Source of the DNA: Orenia metallireducens | Lineage (GTDB): Bacteria; Bacillota; Halanaerobiia; Halobacteroidales; Halobacteroidaceae | Direction: 5' to 3' | Assembly (NCBI RefSeq): GCF_003001995.1 | Contig: NZ_PVNB01000023.1 | Span: forward strand, 1-63,060 | DNA: 63,060 nt | Part shown: piece by piece, positions 8,802 through 18,881 of the stretch | How positions within the stretch are numbered: position 1 is the stretch's first letter | How the letters are laid out: each line of letters opens with the position of its first letter | The notes under the pieces: generated by a model | What the model was told of the DNA's origin: nothing | What the model saw: only the letters and a program-made list of their open reading frames with translations | Database searches by the model: none | Program-made: the position numbers and the translations under genes

Positions 8802-8840
8802 TAAAAGAAATCGCTCTAAATTTTAGAGCGATTTCTTTTA
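8802..8840 (+). terminator. Terminator after the ankyrin lipoprotein gene
   Basis: AAAGAAATCGCTCTAAA pairs with TTTAGAGCGATTTCTTT and ends in a short T-rich tail. It is nearly symmetric and could also serve the converging gene. Confidence 0.8.
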
Positions 8841-8979
8841 TCATATCTTTTTTATTTTGATTAATAGATTTTAAGTTTACTAACAGAAGATAAAAAGTAA
8901 TATATTAGCCATGGTCTGCAGGTGTGATTAAATGAGTAATTACAATCATCAAAAAGATGTGTATTTTGCAAATTCATAG

Positions 8980-9498
<519 letters not shown>

Positions 9499-9674
9499 TT
9501 ACATATTACAGTATTCTCTAATGGTAAAATGTGTTACTCTTAACTTATATTATCATTGATAAATTATGTATATAAACCTAGGTAGTTATTGGATTTTTAA
9601 TTTATTTAATTATCTGTATTAATTTATAATAATGGCATAATATTCATTATATATATCTGAATTTGAATTATTCA

Positions 9675-9703
9675 TTGACTAAGCTCAAAATTTATATTAT
9701 AAT
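9675..9703 (+). promoter_or_regulatory. Promoter of the ileS leader
   Basis: TTGACT (9675-9680), a 17-nt spacer and TATAAT (9698-9703) form a good sigma-A promoter about 20 nt upstream of the first T-box stem. Confidence 0.75.
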
Positions 9704-9724
9704 ATAAGACAAAATCTTATATTA

Positions 9725-9980
9725 TAAACAGCAAAGATAGAGAAGAGTAAATATAGTGGAAGTTAAAGCGAACTGGGGATGGTGAAAGCCTGGCAACAGA
9801 AGCTATATTGAAGATCACCTCTTAGCTATTTCTCTGAAATTAATAGTAAGAGAAATCGGATGCAGACCGTTATTCTGTTTAAGTGAGTATATCTGTGAGC
9901 TTTCGGCTTACTATATACTAATTAGGGTGGTACCGCGATAATAACCTCGTCCCTTGCTGGGAGGAGATTTTTTTATTTTT
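9725..9980 (+). promoter_or_regulatory. T-box riboswitch, Ile specifier
   Basis: The leader contains the T-box sequence AGGGTGGTACCGCG (about 9925-9937), the stem I element GAAGATCACCTC with AUC as probable specifier codon (9814-9816), and a terminator (about 9945-9973) with a GGGAGGAG arm and a T7 tract. Uncharged tRNA-Ile would stabilise the antiterminator and permit read-through into ileS. Both the T-box and the downstream gene agree on isoleucine. Confidence 0.93.
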
Positions 9981-10129
9981 TGAATGAAGTTTTGTTTTGA
10001 AGGCTAGAGATCACTTTTAGTAAAGCATCAGAACGCTCCCTAGCCCCTAAGGGTCTATCAACCACTTCGTACAAAACCAGTCCGTCTTAGTTTTAAGAAG
10101 GGGGAATAAAGATTTCTTAATGTTTTTCT

Positions 10130-10155
10130 CCCCTCTCTTGGGATGAAGAGAGGGG
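10130..10155. repeat. Hairpin between the T-box and ileS
   Basis: CCCCTCTCTT (10130-10139) pairs perfectly with AAGAGAGGGG (10146-10155). No T-run follows, so it is not an obvious terminator. The 330 bp between the T-box terminator and ileS hold this hairpin and AT-rich sequence but no gene I can recognise. Confidence 0.5.
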
Positions 10156-10310
10156 TCGGAGGAGAGTTCAAGCTTTTAAGGAATAAAATTTGATTTATAA
10201 ATCTAGTTTTCAGCGTATAGATGCTAGTTAAAGGTGTAGTATATTTAAAGTATAGTTAACTAGCAACTGTTTACTGTCAACTGTCAACTATAAAAAGAGG
10301 GGTGTAAAGA

Positions 10311-13088
10311 ATGGATTATAAAGATACGTTAAATCTACCTAAGACTGACTTTCCAATGCGTGCTAGCTTAGCAAAGCGGGAACCAGAATTTCAACAGTTT
10401 TGGGAAGAGAATCAAATTTATGAGAAAGCATTAAAAAAGAGAGAAGGGGCTAAGCAGTTTATCTTACATGATGGGCCTCCTTATGCAAATGGGGATATCC
10501 ATATTGGACATGCATTGAATAAGATTTTAAAGGATATTGTAACTAGATATAATCATTTACAAGGTTTCCAAGCACCTTATGTTCCTGGTTGGGATACTCA
10601 TGGTTTACCAATTGAGCATAAAGTAACTAAGGAATTAGGTGAGAAGAGAAAAGAGCTATCTACTACAGAGCTAAGGGATATGTGTAGAGATTATGCCCTT
10701 AAATATGTAGAGCGTCAAAAGGGACAATTCAAACGTTTAGGTGTTTGGGGAGATTGGGATAATCCTTATGTAACCTTAAATCCTAAATATGAGGCAAAGC
10801 AGATCGATGTCTTTGGTCAAATGGCATTAAAGGGACTATTATATCAAGGGTTGAAACCAGTTCATTGGTGTACCGATTGTGAGACTGCTTTAGCAGAAGC
10901 AGAGATTGAATATCAAGATAGTCGAGGACCTTCAATCTTTGTTAAGTTTCCAGTTAAAGAAGGTAAGGTTTTAGGAGAAGAAGAGTTAACTGCCGATGAT
11001 TTTGTAGTTATCTGGACTACTACTCCATGGACTATACCATCAAATATGGCGATTTCAGTTCATCCTGACTTCGATTATGTAATCGCTCAAACTTCTAATG
11101 GTAGAATTGTTGCTGCTAAAGAGCTATTAGATCAGATGATGAAGACTTGCAAGGTTGAAGAGTATAGTATAGTAGCAGAGTTTAAAGGGGAAGAGTTAGA
11201 GGGTGTTAAGTGTAAGCATCCATTTTATGATAGAGAATCACAATTGATTTTAGGAGATCATGTTACCTTAGAGCAAGGTTCTGGTTGTGTCCATACAGCT
11301 CCTGGTCATGGTCATGATGACTATGTTGTTTGTCAAGACTACGATATTCCAGTATTTGCTCCAATGGACAATACAGGAACTTTTACTGAGGAAGCTGGAG
11401 AAGAGTTTGCAGGTATGTACTATGATGATGCCAATATTAAAGTGACTAACTTATTAAAAGAACAGGATTTATTGATGAGCTTAAACTTCATTGATCACTC
11501 TTATCCACATTGCTGGAGATGTAAGAATCCAGTTATCTTTAGAGCAACTAAGCAATGGTTTGCTAGTGTTGATGCAATTAAAGATGAGGCTTTAGAGGCA
11601 GTTAGAAATGTAAAGTGGTATCCTGGGTGGGGAGAAACTAGAATCACTAATATGATCGAGAATAGAACAGATTGGTGTATCTCCCGTCAGAGAGTTTGGG
11701 GAGTACCGATTCCAATCTTCTATTGTAAAGATTGTGGAGAGACTATCGTAACTGAAGAGACTATCGAAGCAGTAAAAGAGTTATTTGGAGAGAAGGGTTC
11801 TGGTATCTGGTATGAACTAGAAGCCAATGAGATGGTACCTGAAGGTATTACTTGTGAATGTGGTAGTAGTGACTTTGAGAAAGAACAAGATATTATGGAT
11901 GTATGGTTTGATTCTGGTGCCAGCCATGCTGCGGTATTAGAGAACTATGATATCTTAGATCGACCTGCTGATCTTTATCTTGAAGGTACAGACCAGTATC
12001 GTGGTTGGTTCAACTCTTCATTATTAACTTCAATTGCAGCTAGAGGAGAGGCTCCTTATAAGGCTGTTGTAACCAATGGGTTTACTGTTGATAAGAAGGG
12101 TAAGAAGATGTCTAAATCTATCGGGAATGTTGTTTCTCCACATGATATTATCAAGCAATATGGTGCTGATATCTTGAGATTATGGGTTGCATCTTCTAAC
12201 TTTAAAGAGGATGTGAGAGTTTCTGATAAGATCTTAAAAGAAAATGCTGAGGTTTATCGTAGAATTAGAAATACCTCCCGCTATATTTTAGGTAACTTAG
12301 CTGACTTTGATCCAGCAGAGAACTCTGTAGCTTATGATAAGTTAACTGAATTAGACCGTTGGGCCTTGATGCAGCTACAGAAGCTAGTTAAGCTAGTCAA
12401 AGATGCTTATGAAAATTATGAATATCATAAGATTTATCATGCTGTTCATAACTTCTGCTTAGTAGAGTTAAGCTCCTTCTATATGGATATTCTTAAAGAC
12501 AGAATGTATATTTTAGAACCAAATGATCCAGTTAGACGTTCAGGTCAGACTGCTATGTATGAAATCTTAACTACAATGACTAGGATTATTGCTCCAGTAA
12601 TTGTTCATACAGCAGAAGAAATTTGGAAATATCTACCTGGAGACCATGCAGAGAGTGTCTTCTTAGAGGACTGGCCAGAGCTTAAAGAAGAGTATATTGA
12701 TGAAGAGTTAGCAGCAAAATGGGATAGATTACTAGCTATTAGAAAGGATGTCTCTAAGGCATTAGAGCTTGCTCGCAAGGAGAAGATAATAGGACATCCT
12801 TTAGATGCAGCTGTTAAGATTTATCCAAGTGAAAAGACTTATGACTTTTTAGCTCAATTTGATAATTTAGCAGAGTTATTTATCGTCTCTGTTGCTCAAT
12901 TGGCAGAAGCTGATGAGCAAGTAAGTGGGGATGTCTATGAAGGAAAAGAGTCTGAGATTAAAGTAGCTGTAGCTCAAGCAGCTGGTGAAAAGTGTGACCG
13001 TTGCTGGAATTACAGTGAGACTGTCGGGGAAGATAAAGAGCATGAAACGGTTTGTGCTAGATGTTTAGAAGTAATAAATAGTTTGTAA
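10311..13088 (+). CDS. ileS: Isoleucyl-tRNA synthetase
   Basis: A 925-residue class I synthetase that charges tRNA-Ile. The HIGH motif appears as [11 protein letters not shown] (about residue 60) and KMSKS as [12 protein letters not shown] (about 600). Between them lies the CP1 editing domain ([17 protein letters not shown]-like [15 protein letters not shown]), then the anticodon-binding domain. The end carries a zinc-binding CDRCWNY...CARC motif, typical of the bacterial type. Length and motifs indicate an intact enzyme. It is expressed alone from the T-box-controlled promoter and followed by a strong terminator. The start ATG follows AAGAGGGG. Confidence 0.98.
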   Translation: MDYKDTLNLPKTDFPMRASLAKREPEFQQFWEENQIYEKALKKREGAKQFILHDGPPYANGDIHIGHALNKILKDIVTRYNHLQGFQAPYVPGWDTHGLPIEHKVTKELGEKRKELSTTELRDMCRDYALKYVERQKGQFKRLGVWGDWDNPYVTLNPKYEAKQIDVFGQMALKGLLYQGLKPVHWCTDCETALAEAEIEYQDSRGPSIFVKFPVKEGKVLGEEELTADDFVVIWTTTPWTIPSNMAISVHPDFDYVIAQTSNGRIVAAKELLDQMMKTCKVEEYSIVAEFKGEELEGVKCKHPFYDRESQLILGDHVTLEQGSGCVHTAPGHGHDDYVVCQDYDIPVFAPMDNTGTFTEEAGEEFAGMYYDDANIKVTNLLKEQDLLMSLNFIDHSYPHCWRCKNPVIFRATKQWFASVDAIKDEALEAVRNVKWYPGWGETRITNMIENRTDWCISRQRVWGVPIPIFYCKDCGETIVTEETIEAVKELFGEKGSGIWYELEANEMVPEGITCECGSSDFEKEQDIMDVWFDSGASHAAVLENYDILDRPADLYLEGTDQYRGWFNSSLLTSIAARGEAPYKAVVTNGFTVDKKGKKMSKSIGNVVSPHDIIKQYGADILRLWVASSNFKEDVRVSDKILKENAEVYRRIRNTSRYILGNLADFDPAENSVAYDKLTELDRWALMQLQKLVKLVKDAYENYEYHKIYHAVHNFCLVELSSFYMDILKDRMYILEPNDPVRRSGQTAMYEILTTMTRIIAPVIVHTAEEIWKYLPGDHAESVFLEDWPELKEEYIDEELAAKWDRLLAIRKDVSKALELARKEKIIGHPLDAAVKIYPSEKTYDFLAQFDNLAELFIVSVAQLAEADEQVSGDVYEGKESEIKVAVAQAAGEKCDRCWNYSETVGEDKEHETVCARCLEVINSL

Positions 13089-13098
13089 TTTTTGTTTA

Positions 13099-13136
13099 AA
13101 AAAGCTTGCAACTGAACGTTCAGTTGCAAGCTTTTT
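13099..13136 (+). terminator. Terminator after ileS
   Basis: A perfect palindrome centred on AACGTT (stem AAAAGCTTGCAACTGAA) with a T6 tail. The rest of the gap to 13512 is AT-rich; it holds an inverted repeat AAAATGTTAA/TTAACATTTT at 13424-13449 and the sigma-H-like promoter at 13463. Confidence 0.92.
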
Positions 13137-13462
13137 TAATATTTAGTCTTTTTTAGTTTGATTGTTAGTTTATAAGAAGTTAAACTTTAACAATGAAATT
13201 TAAGCTAATATGGAATAAATTAACTGATGATTGATTATAAATGTATTAATTGATAAAAAATAGAATTACTATTTAGCAGGTCTAAATTATTGTGAATAAA
13301 TTTATAATTCAAAAAATTTAAAAGGAACAATAATTATTTTAATAAGAAGCAATCTGTTTATATTTATATAATTGTAAAGCTGATTTTCTGTAAATTTATA
13401 AGAAAAATTAAATTTTATTTCTTAAAATGTTAATAGTAATTAACATTTTATAATTGCTTTGC

Positions 13463-13487
13463 AGGAAAAAGATATAAGGTATAGAAT
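13463..13487 (+). promoter_or_regulatory. Sigma-H-like promoter of the GGDEF gene
   Basis: AGGAAAA (13463-13469) and AGAAT (13483-13487) with 13 nt between them. The surrounding sequence (TTTGCAGGAAAA, TATAGAAT) is almost the same as that before yggS at 2935-2964. Confidence 0.55.
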
Positions 13488-13512
13488 ATTAATTAAAAAG
13501 AGGAGGGATTGT

Positions 13513-15078
13513 ATGTTAGAGATAATATTGTTCTTACTTATATCAGTAATATTGCCTATAATTTTAATAATGATATCCTCTTTTAATAGGAAATTAACTG
13601 CCAATTCCTATCTATTATTATCTGGACTTTTAATAGTTTTTATTATAAATTATTTACTATTTGGAAATCCTGTCAATAGTATCATTGGAATCGCTTCCTT
13701 ATATTTACTTATTGTTGCAAGTACAATTCTAATGGGAACAAAGGGAGGGGTAATTACTTCTATAGTGATCTTACCTGTTTTGATATGGGCGGAATTTGGT
13801 ATTAGAGAGATTGGCTACCATTTATCCTTCTTTCTGTTTATTTCTTTGGTTTCAGGGTGCTTAAATAGTATGGTTAGAGATAAAATTGAAAGTATCATGG
13901 AATTAAATATGGGATTATCAAACCAAATTAAAGAGCTAAGAGTTCTTAGAGAGATTAGTGCTATTTTGCAGGGAACATTAGAGTTAGATAAAGTATTACA
14001 GATAATCTTATCAGCTGTAACAGCTGGCTATGGCTTAGAGTTTAATCGTGCTATCTTATTTTTAATAGATGATGAAAACGAGAATATGTTGACAGGTAAG
14101 ATTGGGATTGGTCCCCTAGACCAGCAAGAAGGGCTACAGACTTGGCAGAATGTTGCTAAAGATAAGATTAATTTAGAGGGTATGATTGCTGTACAGGAAC
14201 AGCTAGAGTTAAGTGATAAGAAATTAAATGATATTATTCAGAACCTCTCCTTTAAATTAGATAAGGAGCATATAGCTACTAGAGTAATTAGGAATAAAGA
14301 GACTTATAATATTAAAGTGATGGACCCTGATGATAAGTTCGAATGTACTTTAGCTGCAGAATTGGCAATGGAGGCTTTTGCTATTGTACCTTTGATCGTT
14401 AAAGGGAGGGCTATTGGGGTTTTGGTTGTTGATAATATTGCTAATAAAAGAGAGATTACTTACAAAAGTATAGATTCATTATTACCCTTTGCCAATCAAG
14501 CTGCTTTGGCTATACAGAATGCTAAATTGCATAAGTTAAAGGAGGATATGGCCGTTAAAGATAATCTGACGGGTATCTACAATCAAAGGCATTTCCAAAC
14601 AAGCCTTCAGCAAGAGATAGAGTTTGCTAAAGAGAGAGAGGCCTCTTTGGCACTATTAATGATGGACATAGACTACTTTAAGGCCTATAACGATAACAAT
14701 GGCCATCCAGCAGGAAATGAGGCTTTAAAACAGTTATCTAAGATATTAGAGGATAATACAAGGGATAATGATGTAGTATGTAGATTTGGTGGGGAAGAGT
14801 TTGCTATTATCTTACCAAATGTCTTCTCAGATGTAGCTTATGCTATAGCTGAAAGGATTAGGTCTAAAGTTGCTGATAGTTACTTTAAAAATCAAGAGAC
14901 CCAACCTAATGGTAACGTAACAATTAGTGTAGGTATAGGTATCTTCCCTGATGATGCTAGTACAGATCGTGAGTTATTAAATGTGGCTGATGAGGCGTTA
15001 TACTACGCTAAATCTAGTGGGCGCAATAATGTTAAATTGTATCAAGAATATTTAGGCTCTATTAAAGAGTCTTCATAG
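13513..15078 (+). CDS. Membrane GAF-GGDEF diguanylate cyclase
   Basis: A 521-residue protein. Residues 1-115 contain four or five hydrophobic segments, followed by a short coiled region and a GAF domain (about 150-335). The C-terminal GGDEF domain (about 345-515) has DNLTGIYNQRHF, DIDYFKAYNDNNGH and the intact active-site motif GGEEF. RDND, five residues before GGEEF, fits the inhibitory I-site RxxD. It probably makes cyclic di-GMP at the membrane in response to a GAF ligand and is product-inhibited. ATG 13513 is chosen because AGGAGGGA lies just upstream; upstream in-frame codons have no such site. The sigma-H-like promoter suggests stationary-phase control. Confidence 0.9.
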   Translation: MLEIILFLLISVILPIILIMISSFNRKLTANSYLLLSGLLIVFIINYLLFGNPVNSIIGIASLYLLIVASTILMGTKGGVITSIVILPVLIWAEFGIREIGYHLSFFLFISLVSGCLNSMVRDKIESIMELNMGLSNQIKELRVLREISAILQGTLELDKVLQIILSAVTAGYGLEFNRAILFLIDDENENMLTGKIGIGPLDQQEGLQTWQNVAKDKINLEGMIAVQEQLELSDKKLNDIIQNLSFKLDKEHIATRVIRNKETYNIKVMDPDDKFECTLAAELAMEAFAIVPLIVKGRAIGVLVVDNIANKREITYKSIDSLLPFANQAALAIQNAKLHKLKEDMAVKDNLTGIYNQRHFQTSLQQEIEFAKEREASLALLMMDIDYFKAYNDNNGHPAGNEALKQLSKILEDNTRDNDVVCRFGGEEFAIILPNVFSDVAYAIAERIRSKVADSYFKNQETQPNGNVTISVGIGIFPDDASTDRELLNVADEALYYAKSSGRNNVKLYQEYLGSIKESS

Positions 15079-15155
15079 ATTTACAGAATAGATCTGCTCT
15101 TTGTTATAAAGGATTAAAGAGTCTGATTGACTTTCTAAGGGGGAAGAGAGGTGAT

Positions 15156-15647
15156 ATGATGCCAAGTAATTTATTGGTTATTGGGATCTTTACTTATATT
15201 GCTTGTCTATTATATTTTAGAGATTGTTTTTATTCTTATGGTCTTGAATTTTTTGCCAAAAGAAAGCTGTTGAAAATAGGACAAAAGTTAGAAGATTTAG
15301 AATTCTCCTTTGAACAAATTTATTATTTAGTAGCTACTCCAAGTACCAATTGTGACTTTTGTAAATTAAATCTAGAGGATTTTATAGTAGAAAAGGGCAA
15401 GGTATCATTCTTTCATGGTGAGATTTATGATTTAAAGGTATATGCTCAAATGCCCGATGGGCAGAAAAAGCTAGTAGCTATTGTTCCAAAGGATAAATTT
15501 CCAGTTCCTATTTTAGATACTATGTTATATTACAATCAAATTAATCAAAGTGATTATGAGATGTTAGTCTCTTATTTATTTTCTCATCCTAGAACTCATA
15601 GAATGATTATTGAAGAGATAAGAAAGAGAGTAATCGAAGGAAATTAA
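15156..15647 (+). CDS. Hypothetical membrane-anchored protein
   Basis: I do not recognise this 163-residue protein. It begins with one hydrophobic segment (LLVIGIFTYIACLLYF) and continues as a soluble, mixed-charge domain with a CDFC pair near residue 66 and a basic C-terminus. An ATG-ATG start (15156 or 15159) follows GAGGTGAT. It lies 77 nt after the GGDEF gene and could belong to the same transcript, but no partner function can be inferred. Confidence 0.6.
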   Translation: MMPSNLLVIGIFTYIACLLYFRDCFYSYGLEFFAKRKLLKIGQKLEDLEFSFEQIYYLVATPSTNCDFCKLNLEDFIVEKGKVSFFHGEIYDLKVYAQMPDGQKKLVAIVPKDKFPVPILDTMLYYNQINQSDYEMLVSYLFSHPRTHRMIIEEIRKRVIEGN

Positions 15648-15848
15648 GCACTTTTTAGTGTTGAGATCAGAGCTGTTTTCAAAGATTATTTGAATAATTA
15701 TAGCAATAAGATGATTGATTTAATATAAGGATTTTTATGGTGATTATATTTAATAAAAAGAGTTAAGATTAATCGGTAATTATTGCTATTTTATCTTATT
15801 TTGAATTATAAATTGGAATCTTTGATAAAATAGTAATCAATAATTTAC

Positions 15849-15878
15849 TTGCAAAGTATATTTAAGTTATGATATATT
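15849..15878 (+). promoter_or_regulatory. Possible promoter of the remA-gmk-rpoZ operon
   Basis: TTGCAA (15849-15854) and TATATT (15873-15878) are 18 nt apart. The 329-bp gap also contains an inverted repeat at 15782-15837 (ATTGCTATTTTATC/GATAAAATAGTAAT, one mismatch). No gene is visible in the gap. Confidence 0.4.
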
Positions 15879-15976
15879 ATAAATTAGTCTAAATCCTAAT
15901 AAAATCTATTAGCTATATTATTTGAAATATAGATGTTTTATGAGCTGAGTTATTACTAAATTAAGGAGGAGACATA

Positions 15977-16225
15977 ATGAATATTAAATTAATTAATATC
16001 GGTTTTGGTAATATTGTTGCAGCTAATAGAATCATTGCTATTGTAAGCCCTGAATCGGCGCCAATAAAGAGAATTATCCAGGATGCACGGGATAGAGGGA
16101 TGTTGATTGATGCTACTTATGGTAGAAGAACTAGAGCTGTTGTTATCACAGATAGTGATCACATTATTTTATCTGCAGTCCAGCCAGAAACAGTTTCACA
16201 GCGTTTAAAAGATGATGATGAGTAA
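15977..16225 (+). CDS. remA: RemA family DNA-binding regulator (DUF370)
   Basis: An 82-residue DUF370 protein ([51 protein letters not shown]). In Bacillus subtilis RemA is a ring-forming DNA-binding activator of biofilm matrix and osmoprotection genes. Whether the role is kept here is unknown. The gene sits directly before gmk and rpoZ, the usual order in Firmicutes, with AAGGAGGAG before the ATG. Confidence 0.9.
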   Translation: MNIKLINIGFGNIVAANRIIAIVSPESAPIKRIIQDARDRGMLIDATYGRRTRAVVITDSDHIILSAVQPETVSQRLKDDDE

Positions 16226-16252
16226 TAAGAGAGCTATAGGGGAAGGAAGATT

Positions 16253-16840
16253 ATGAGTATGCTGAACAATAGGGAAAATAGAGGAAATTTAATAATCTTA
16301 TCTGGACCTTCCGCAGTGGGTAAAGGAACAGTATTAAGAGCTTTGTTAGAGGAATATGATGAGGTATGCTATTCTGTATCAGCAACTACTAGAGAACCTC
16401 GTGAAGGGGAGATAGATGGAGTACATTATTTCTTTATGAGTCAAGATGAATTTAGGGCTTCAATAAAGAATGATGAATTTATTGAGTGGGCAAAGGTACA
16501 TAATAATTATTATGGAACTCCTAGAAATTATGTTGAAGAGACTTTAAAGAGTGGGAAGGATGTAATTTTAGAGATTGACATTCAAGGTGCTCGACAGGTT
16601 GCAGAGAGCTTTAGTGAAGGGGTTTTTGTCTTTTTAGCACCACCATCTATGGAAGAGCTGAAATCTAGAATTTATAAAAGAGGTACAGAGACTGAAGATG
16701 CTATTCAGACTAGAATGAGTAATGCTACTAAAGAGTTAGAAGAGATTGATAGATATGATTATTTGATTATTAATGATGAGGTTGAAAATGCAGTAGATAA
16801 ATTAAAATCAATTATTATTGCAGAGAGATGTAAAATTTAA
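16253..16840 (+). CDS. gmk: Guanylate kinase
   Basis: A 195-residue enzyme phosphorylating GMP to GDP. It shows the P-loop SGPSAVGKGTV, the GMP-binding segment SVSATTREPREGEIDGVHYFF, and EWAKVHNNYYGTP. An ATG at 16253 and a second in-frame at 16259 are both possible; GGGGAAGGA precedes the first. It is 27 nt from remA and 47 nt from rpoZ, in one probable operon. Confidence 0.96.
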   Translation: MSMLNNRENRGNLIILSGPSAVGKGTVLRALLEEYDEVCYSVSATTREPREGEIDGVHYFFMSQDEFRASIKNDEFIEWAKVHNNYYGTPRNYVEETLKSGKDVILEIDIQGARQVAESFSEGVFVFLAPPSMEELKSRIYKRGTETEDAIQTRMSNATKELEEIDRYDYLIINDEVENAVDKLKSIIIAERCKI

Positions 16841-16887
16841 CTATTAGACAAATAGTTAATAGTCAATAGCTAAAAGGAGTGATTATT

Positions 16888-17088
16888 TTGCTATCTTATC
16901 CAGGGATGAACGAATTAGTAGAGAAATGTGGTTCTGCTTTTTCTGCTGTTATTGTTTCAGCTAAGAGAGCTAGAAAGATGAATGAAGGGGCAGAGTCCTT
17001 ATTAGATGAATATAGAGGGACTAAAGATGTCTCTAAGGCTTTAGAAGAGATTATAGCAGATAAGCTAAGACCTGTAGAAAAGAGATAA
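16888..17088 (+). CDS. rpoZ: RNA polymerase omega subunit
   Basis: A 66-residue omega subunit (YPGMNELVEKCGSAFSAVIVSAKRARKM, ending KALEEIIADKL). It assists assembly of the beta' subunit into RNA polymerase. I prefer the TTG at 16888, which has AAAAGGAG 8 nt upstream, over the GTG at 16879, which overlaps that site. The position between gmk and coaBC supports the assignment, which is otherwise difficult for such a short protein. Confidence 0.88.
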   Translation: MLSYPGMNELVEKCGSAFSAVIVSAKRARKMNEGAESLLDEYRGTKDVSKALEEIIADKLRPVEKR

Positions 17089-17161
17089 GTTGATTATTAT
17101 TTTAGTAAAAGTTATAATTTAGTGATTATAATATTATTTAAAAATCTAGTAAATAAGATAG

Positions 17162-17230
17162 ATGTCTTCTAATTTAACTCAGAAAATTAAGTGATAGAAC
17201 TTAGCTGAGTTAATAGGAGGCATTTTTTAT
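17162..17230 (+). terminator. Terminator after rpoZ
   Basis: A long imperfect hairpin (arms near TAACTCAG and CTGAGTTA, extended by ATGTCTTC/GGAGGCAT) is followed by a T6 tract. Confidence 0.75.
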
Positions 17231-17259
17231 TATAATTATTCTATTAATATAATTAATAC

Positions 17260-17386
17260 AATATGAGTATATTGCGACAGTTTTGCTACTAGCTTATAGC
17301 TACTGGTTATTAGCTAAGACCTTAAAAGCTAAAGGGTAGAAGCCAGCAGCTAGTAGCTAATAAAAAAGTGTCGCATCTCTATTAAG
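17260..17386. repeat. Dispersed intergenic repeat, copy B
   Basis: The left end ATGAGTATATTGCGACAG is the inverted counterpart of the conserved right end; the right end here is AAAGTGTCGCATCTCTATTAAG (17366-17386 region). The interior is built from TAGCTACTAGC/GCTAGTAGCTA-like complementary words, quite different from the interior of copies C, D and G. It occupies the whole rpoZ-coaBC gap after the terminator. Confidence 0.7.
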
Positions 17387-17428
17387 TTTAATTCTAAGCT
17401 TAAATACCAGATTAAGGAGGAGTTCAAA

Positions 17429-18625
17429 GTGCTTTTAAAAGGGAAAAATGTTGTAGTAGGTGTGACTGGAGGAATAGCAGTTTATAAGGCTGTAGAGATT
17501 GTGAGTAGATTTAAAAAGTTGGGGGCTGAGGTTTATGTAATTATGACCAAGTCTGCCACAGAGTTTGTGCAGCCGATGACCTTTCAATCAATTAGCCATA
17601 ACCCAGTTGTAGTAGAGATGTTTGGTAGAGCTCAGTATTGGGATGTAGAGCATATCTCTTTGGCAGATAAGGCTGATTTATTTTTGATTGCTCCTGCTAC
17701 GGCAAATATTATTGGAAAGATTAAAAATGGTATTGCTGATGATATGCTATCTACGACGGTAATGGCGACTAAAGGGAAGGTGGTTTTGGCACCAGCAATG
17801 AATGTGAATATGTATCATAATCCTATAGTCCAAGAGAATATGGATTATTTAAGACAGAGAGGATATAAAATTATTGAAGCTGATGCAGGATACTTAGCCT
17901 GTGGTTATGAGGGCTTAGGACGTTTACCTGAACCTGCTGAGATTGTAGCAAGTTCTACAGCAATTTTATTGGCTGAGAATGAGGAGTTGCTAGGAAAAAA
18001 GGTGTTGATAACTGCTGGGGGAACAAGAGAAGCATTAGACCCAGTTAGGTTTTTAGGCAATCACTCTTCTGGTAAGATGGGTTATGCCTTGGCTAGAATG
18101 GCAGCAGCTTATGGGGCAGATGTAACTTTAATTTCAGCACCTAGCAACTTAACTACTCCTAAAGGGGTAGAGAGAATAGATGTAAAAACAGCAACTGAGA
18201 TGGCAGAAGCGGTTTTTAAATATAAAGAAGAGCAGGATGTAATTATTATGGCAGCAGCAGTGGCAGATTATCGCCCTAAAGAGTTCTCTGATACCAAGAT
18301 TAAGAAGAAGGATGGAGATTTACTGATTGAATTAGAGAGAACTGAGGATATTCTAGCTAGATTAGGTAAAGAGAGAGAAAATCAAGTCTTGGTGGGTTTT
18401 GCAGCTGAATCTGATAATCTATTAGAGAATGCTCAAAGTAAGCTCAAAAGAAAGAAAGCTGATTTGATAGTTGCTAATGATATCAGTGCTCAAGAGACGG
18501 GTTTTGCAAGTGATGATAATCAGGTTACAATTATCGGTAAGGATATTCAGGTTACTTTAGAAAAAGCAGATAAGTTAGAGATAGCTAGGGGAGTATTAGA
18601 TGAGGTAGTAAAGCTTTTAAATTGA
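17429..18625 (+). CDS. coaBC: Bifunctional phosphopantothenoylcysteine decarboxylase/synthetase
   Basis: A 398-residue fusion enzyme of coenzyme A synthesis. The N-terminal CoaC flavoprotein (residues 1-185; GVTGGIAVYKAVEIV, PATANIIGKIKNGIADD, APAMNVNMY, and the cysteine in YLACGYEGLGRLPEP) decarboxylates. The C-terminal CoaB part (ITAGGTREALDPVRFLGNHSSGKMG, AAVADYRPK, KIKKKDGD) joins cysteine to 4'-phosphopantothenate. GTG start behind AAGGAGGAG. It follows rpoZ as in many Firmicutes, but a terminator and copy B of the repeat intervene. Confidence 0.96.
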   Translation: MLLKGKNVVVGVTGGIAVYKAVEIVSRFKKLGAEVYVIMTKSATEFVQPMTFQSISHNPVVVEMFGRAQYWDVEHISLADKADLFLIAPATANIIGKIKNGIADDMLSTTVMATKGKVVLAPAMNVNMYHNPIVQENMDYLRQRGYKIIEADAGYLACGYEGLGRLPEPAEIVASSTAILLAENEELLGKKVLITAGGTREALDPVRFLGNHSSGKMGYALARMAAAYGADVTLISAPSNLTTPKGVERIDVKTATEMAEAVFKYKEEQDVIIMAAAVADYRPKEFSDTKIKKKDGDLLIELERTEDILARLGKERENQVLVGFAAESDNLLENAQSKLKRKKADLIVANDISAQETGFASDDNQVTIIGKDIQVTLEKADKLEIARGVLDEVVKLLN

Positions 18626-18751
18626 GTTTTAATACTTTAACTCTTGACATTATAGGATAAATTGAATATAATTTATTGTAATAATAGTAGGTTATAGTAG
18701 TTTGGTAATTTATGTAGGTTGATAATTTAGTATAGTAGCTTTATAAAAATA

Positions 18752-18853
18752 GTAGGATGGTAGCTTGGTAGTGAATATTTGCCAAATAAATAGGCTAGGT
18801 ATACCTATTTATTGATAAATTTTACCACTCCTACGGGGGTGTTTTTCTTTTTG
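18752..18853 (+). promoter_or_regulatory. Candidate attenuator leader of the ABC transporter genes
   Basis: Three elements in order: GTAGGATGGTA (18752-18762); a perfect hairpin AATAAATAGG/CCTATTTATT (18785-18813); and a terminator CACTCC-TACG-GGGGTG (18826-18841) followed by T5CT5. The first element is complementary, but for one extra base, to TACCACTCCTAC (18823-18834), which contains the 5' arm of the terminator. The pairings are mutually exclusive, as in an antiterminator switch. The ligand is unknown. Confidence 0.5.
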
Positions 18854-18881
18854 TATATTAAATTTTAGGGGGAATAAGAAG

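Noticed and set aside
18685-18771. Twelve TAG triplets as a TRAP-binding site
   Set aside because: Spacing is irregular (3 to 17 nt) and not the regular 2-3 nt gap of TRAP sites; AT-rich repeats of TAGTAG can arise by chance.
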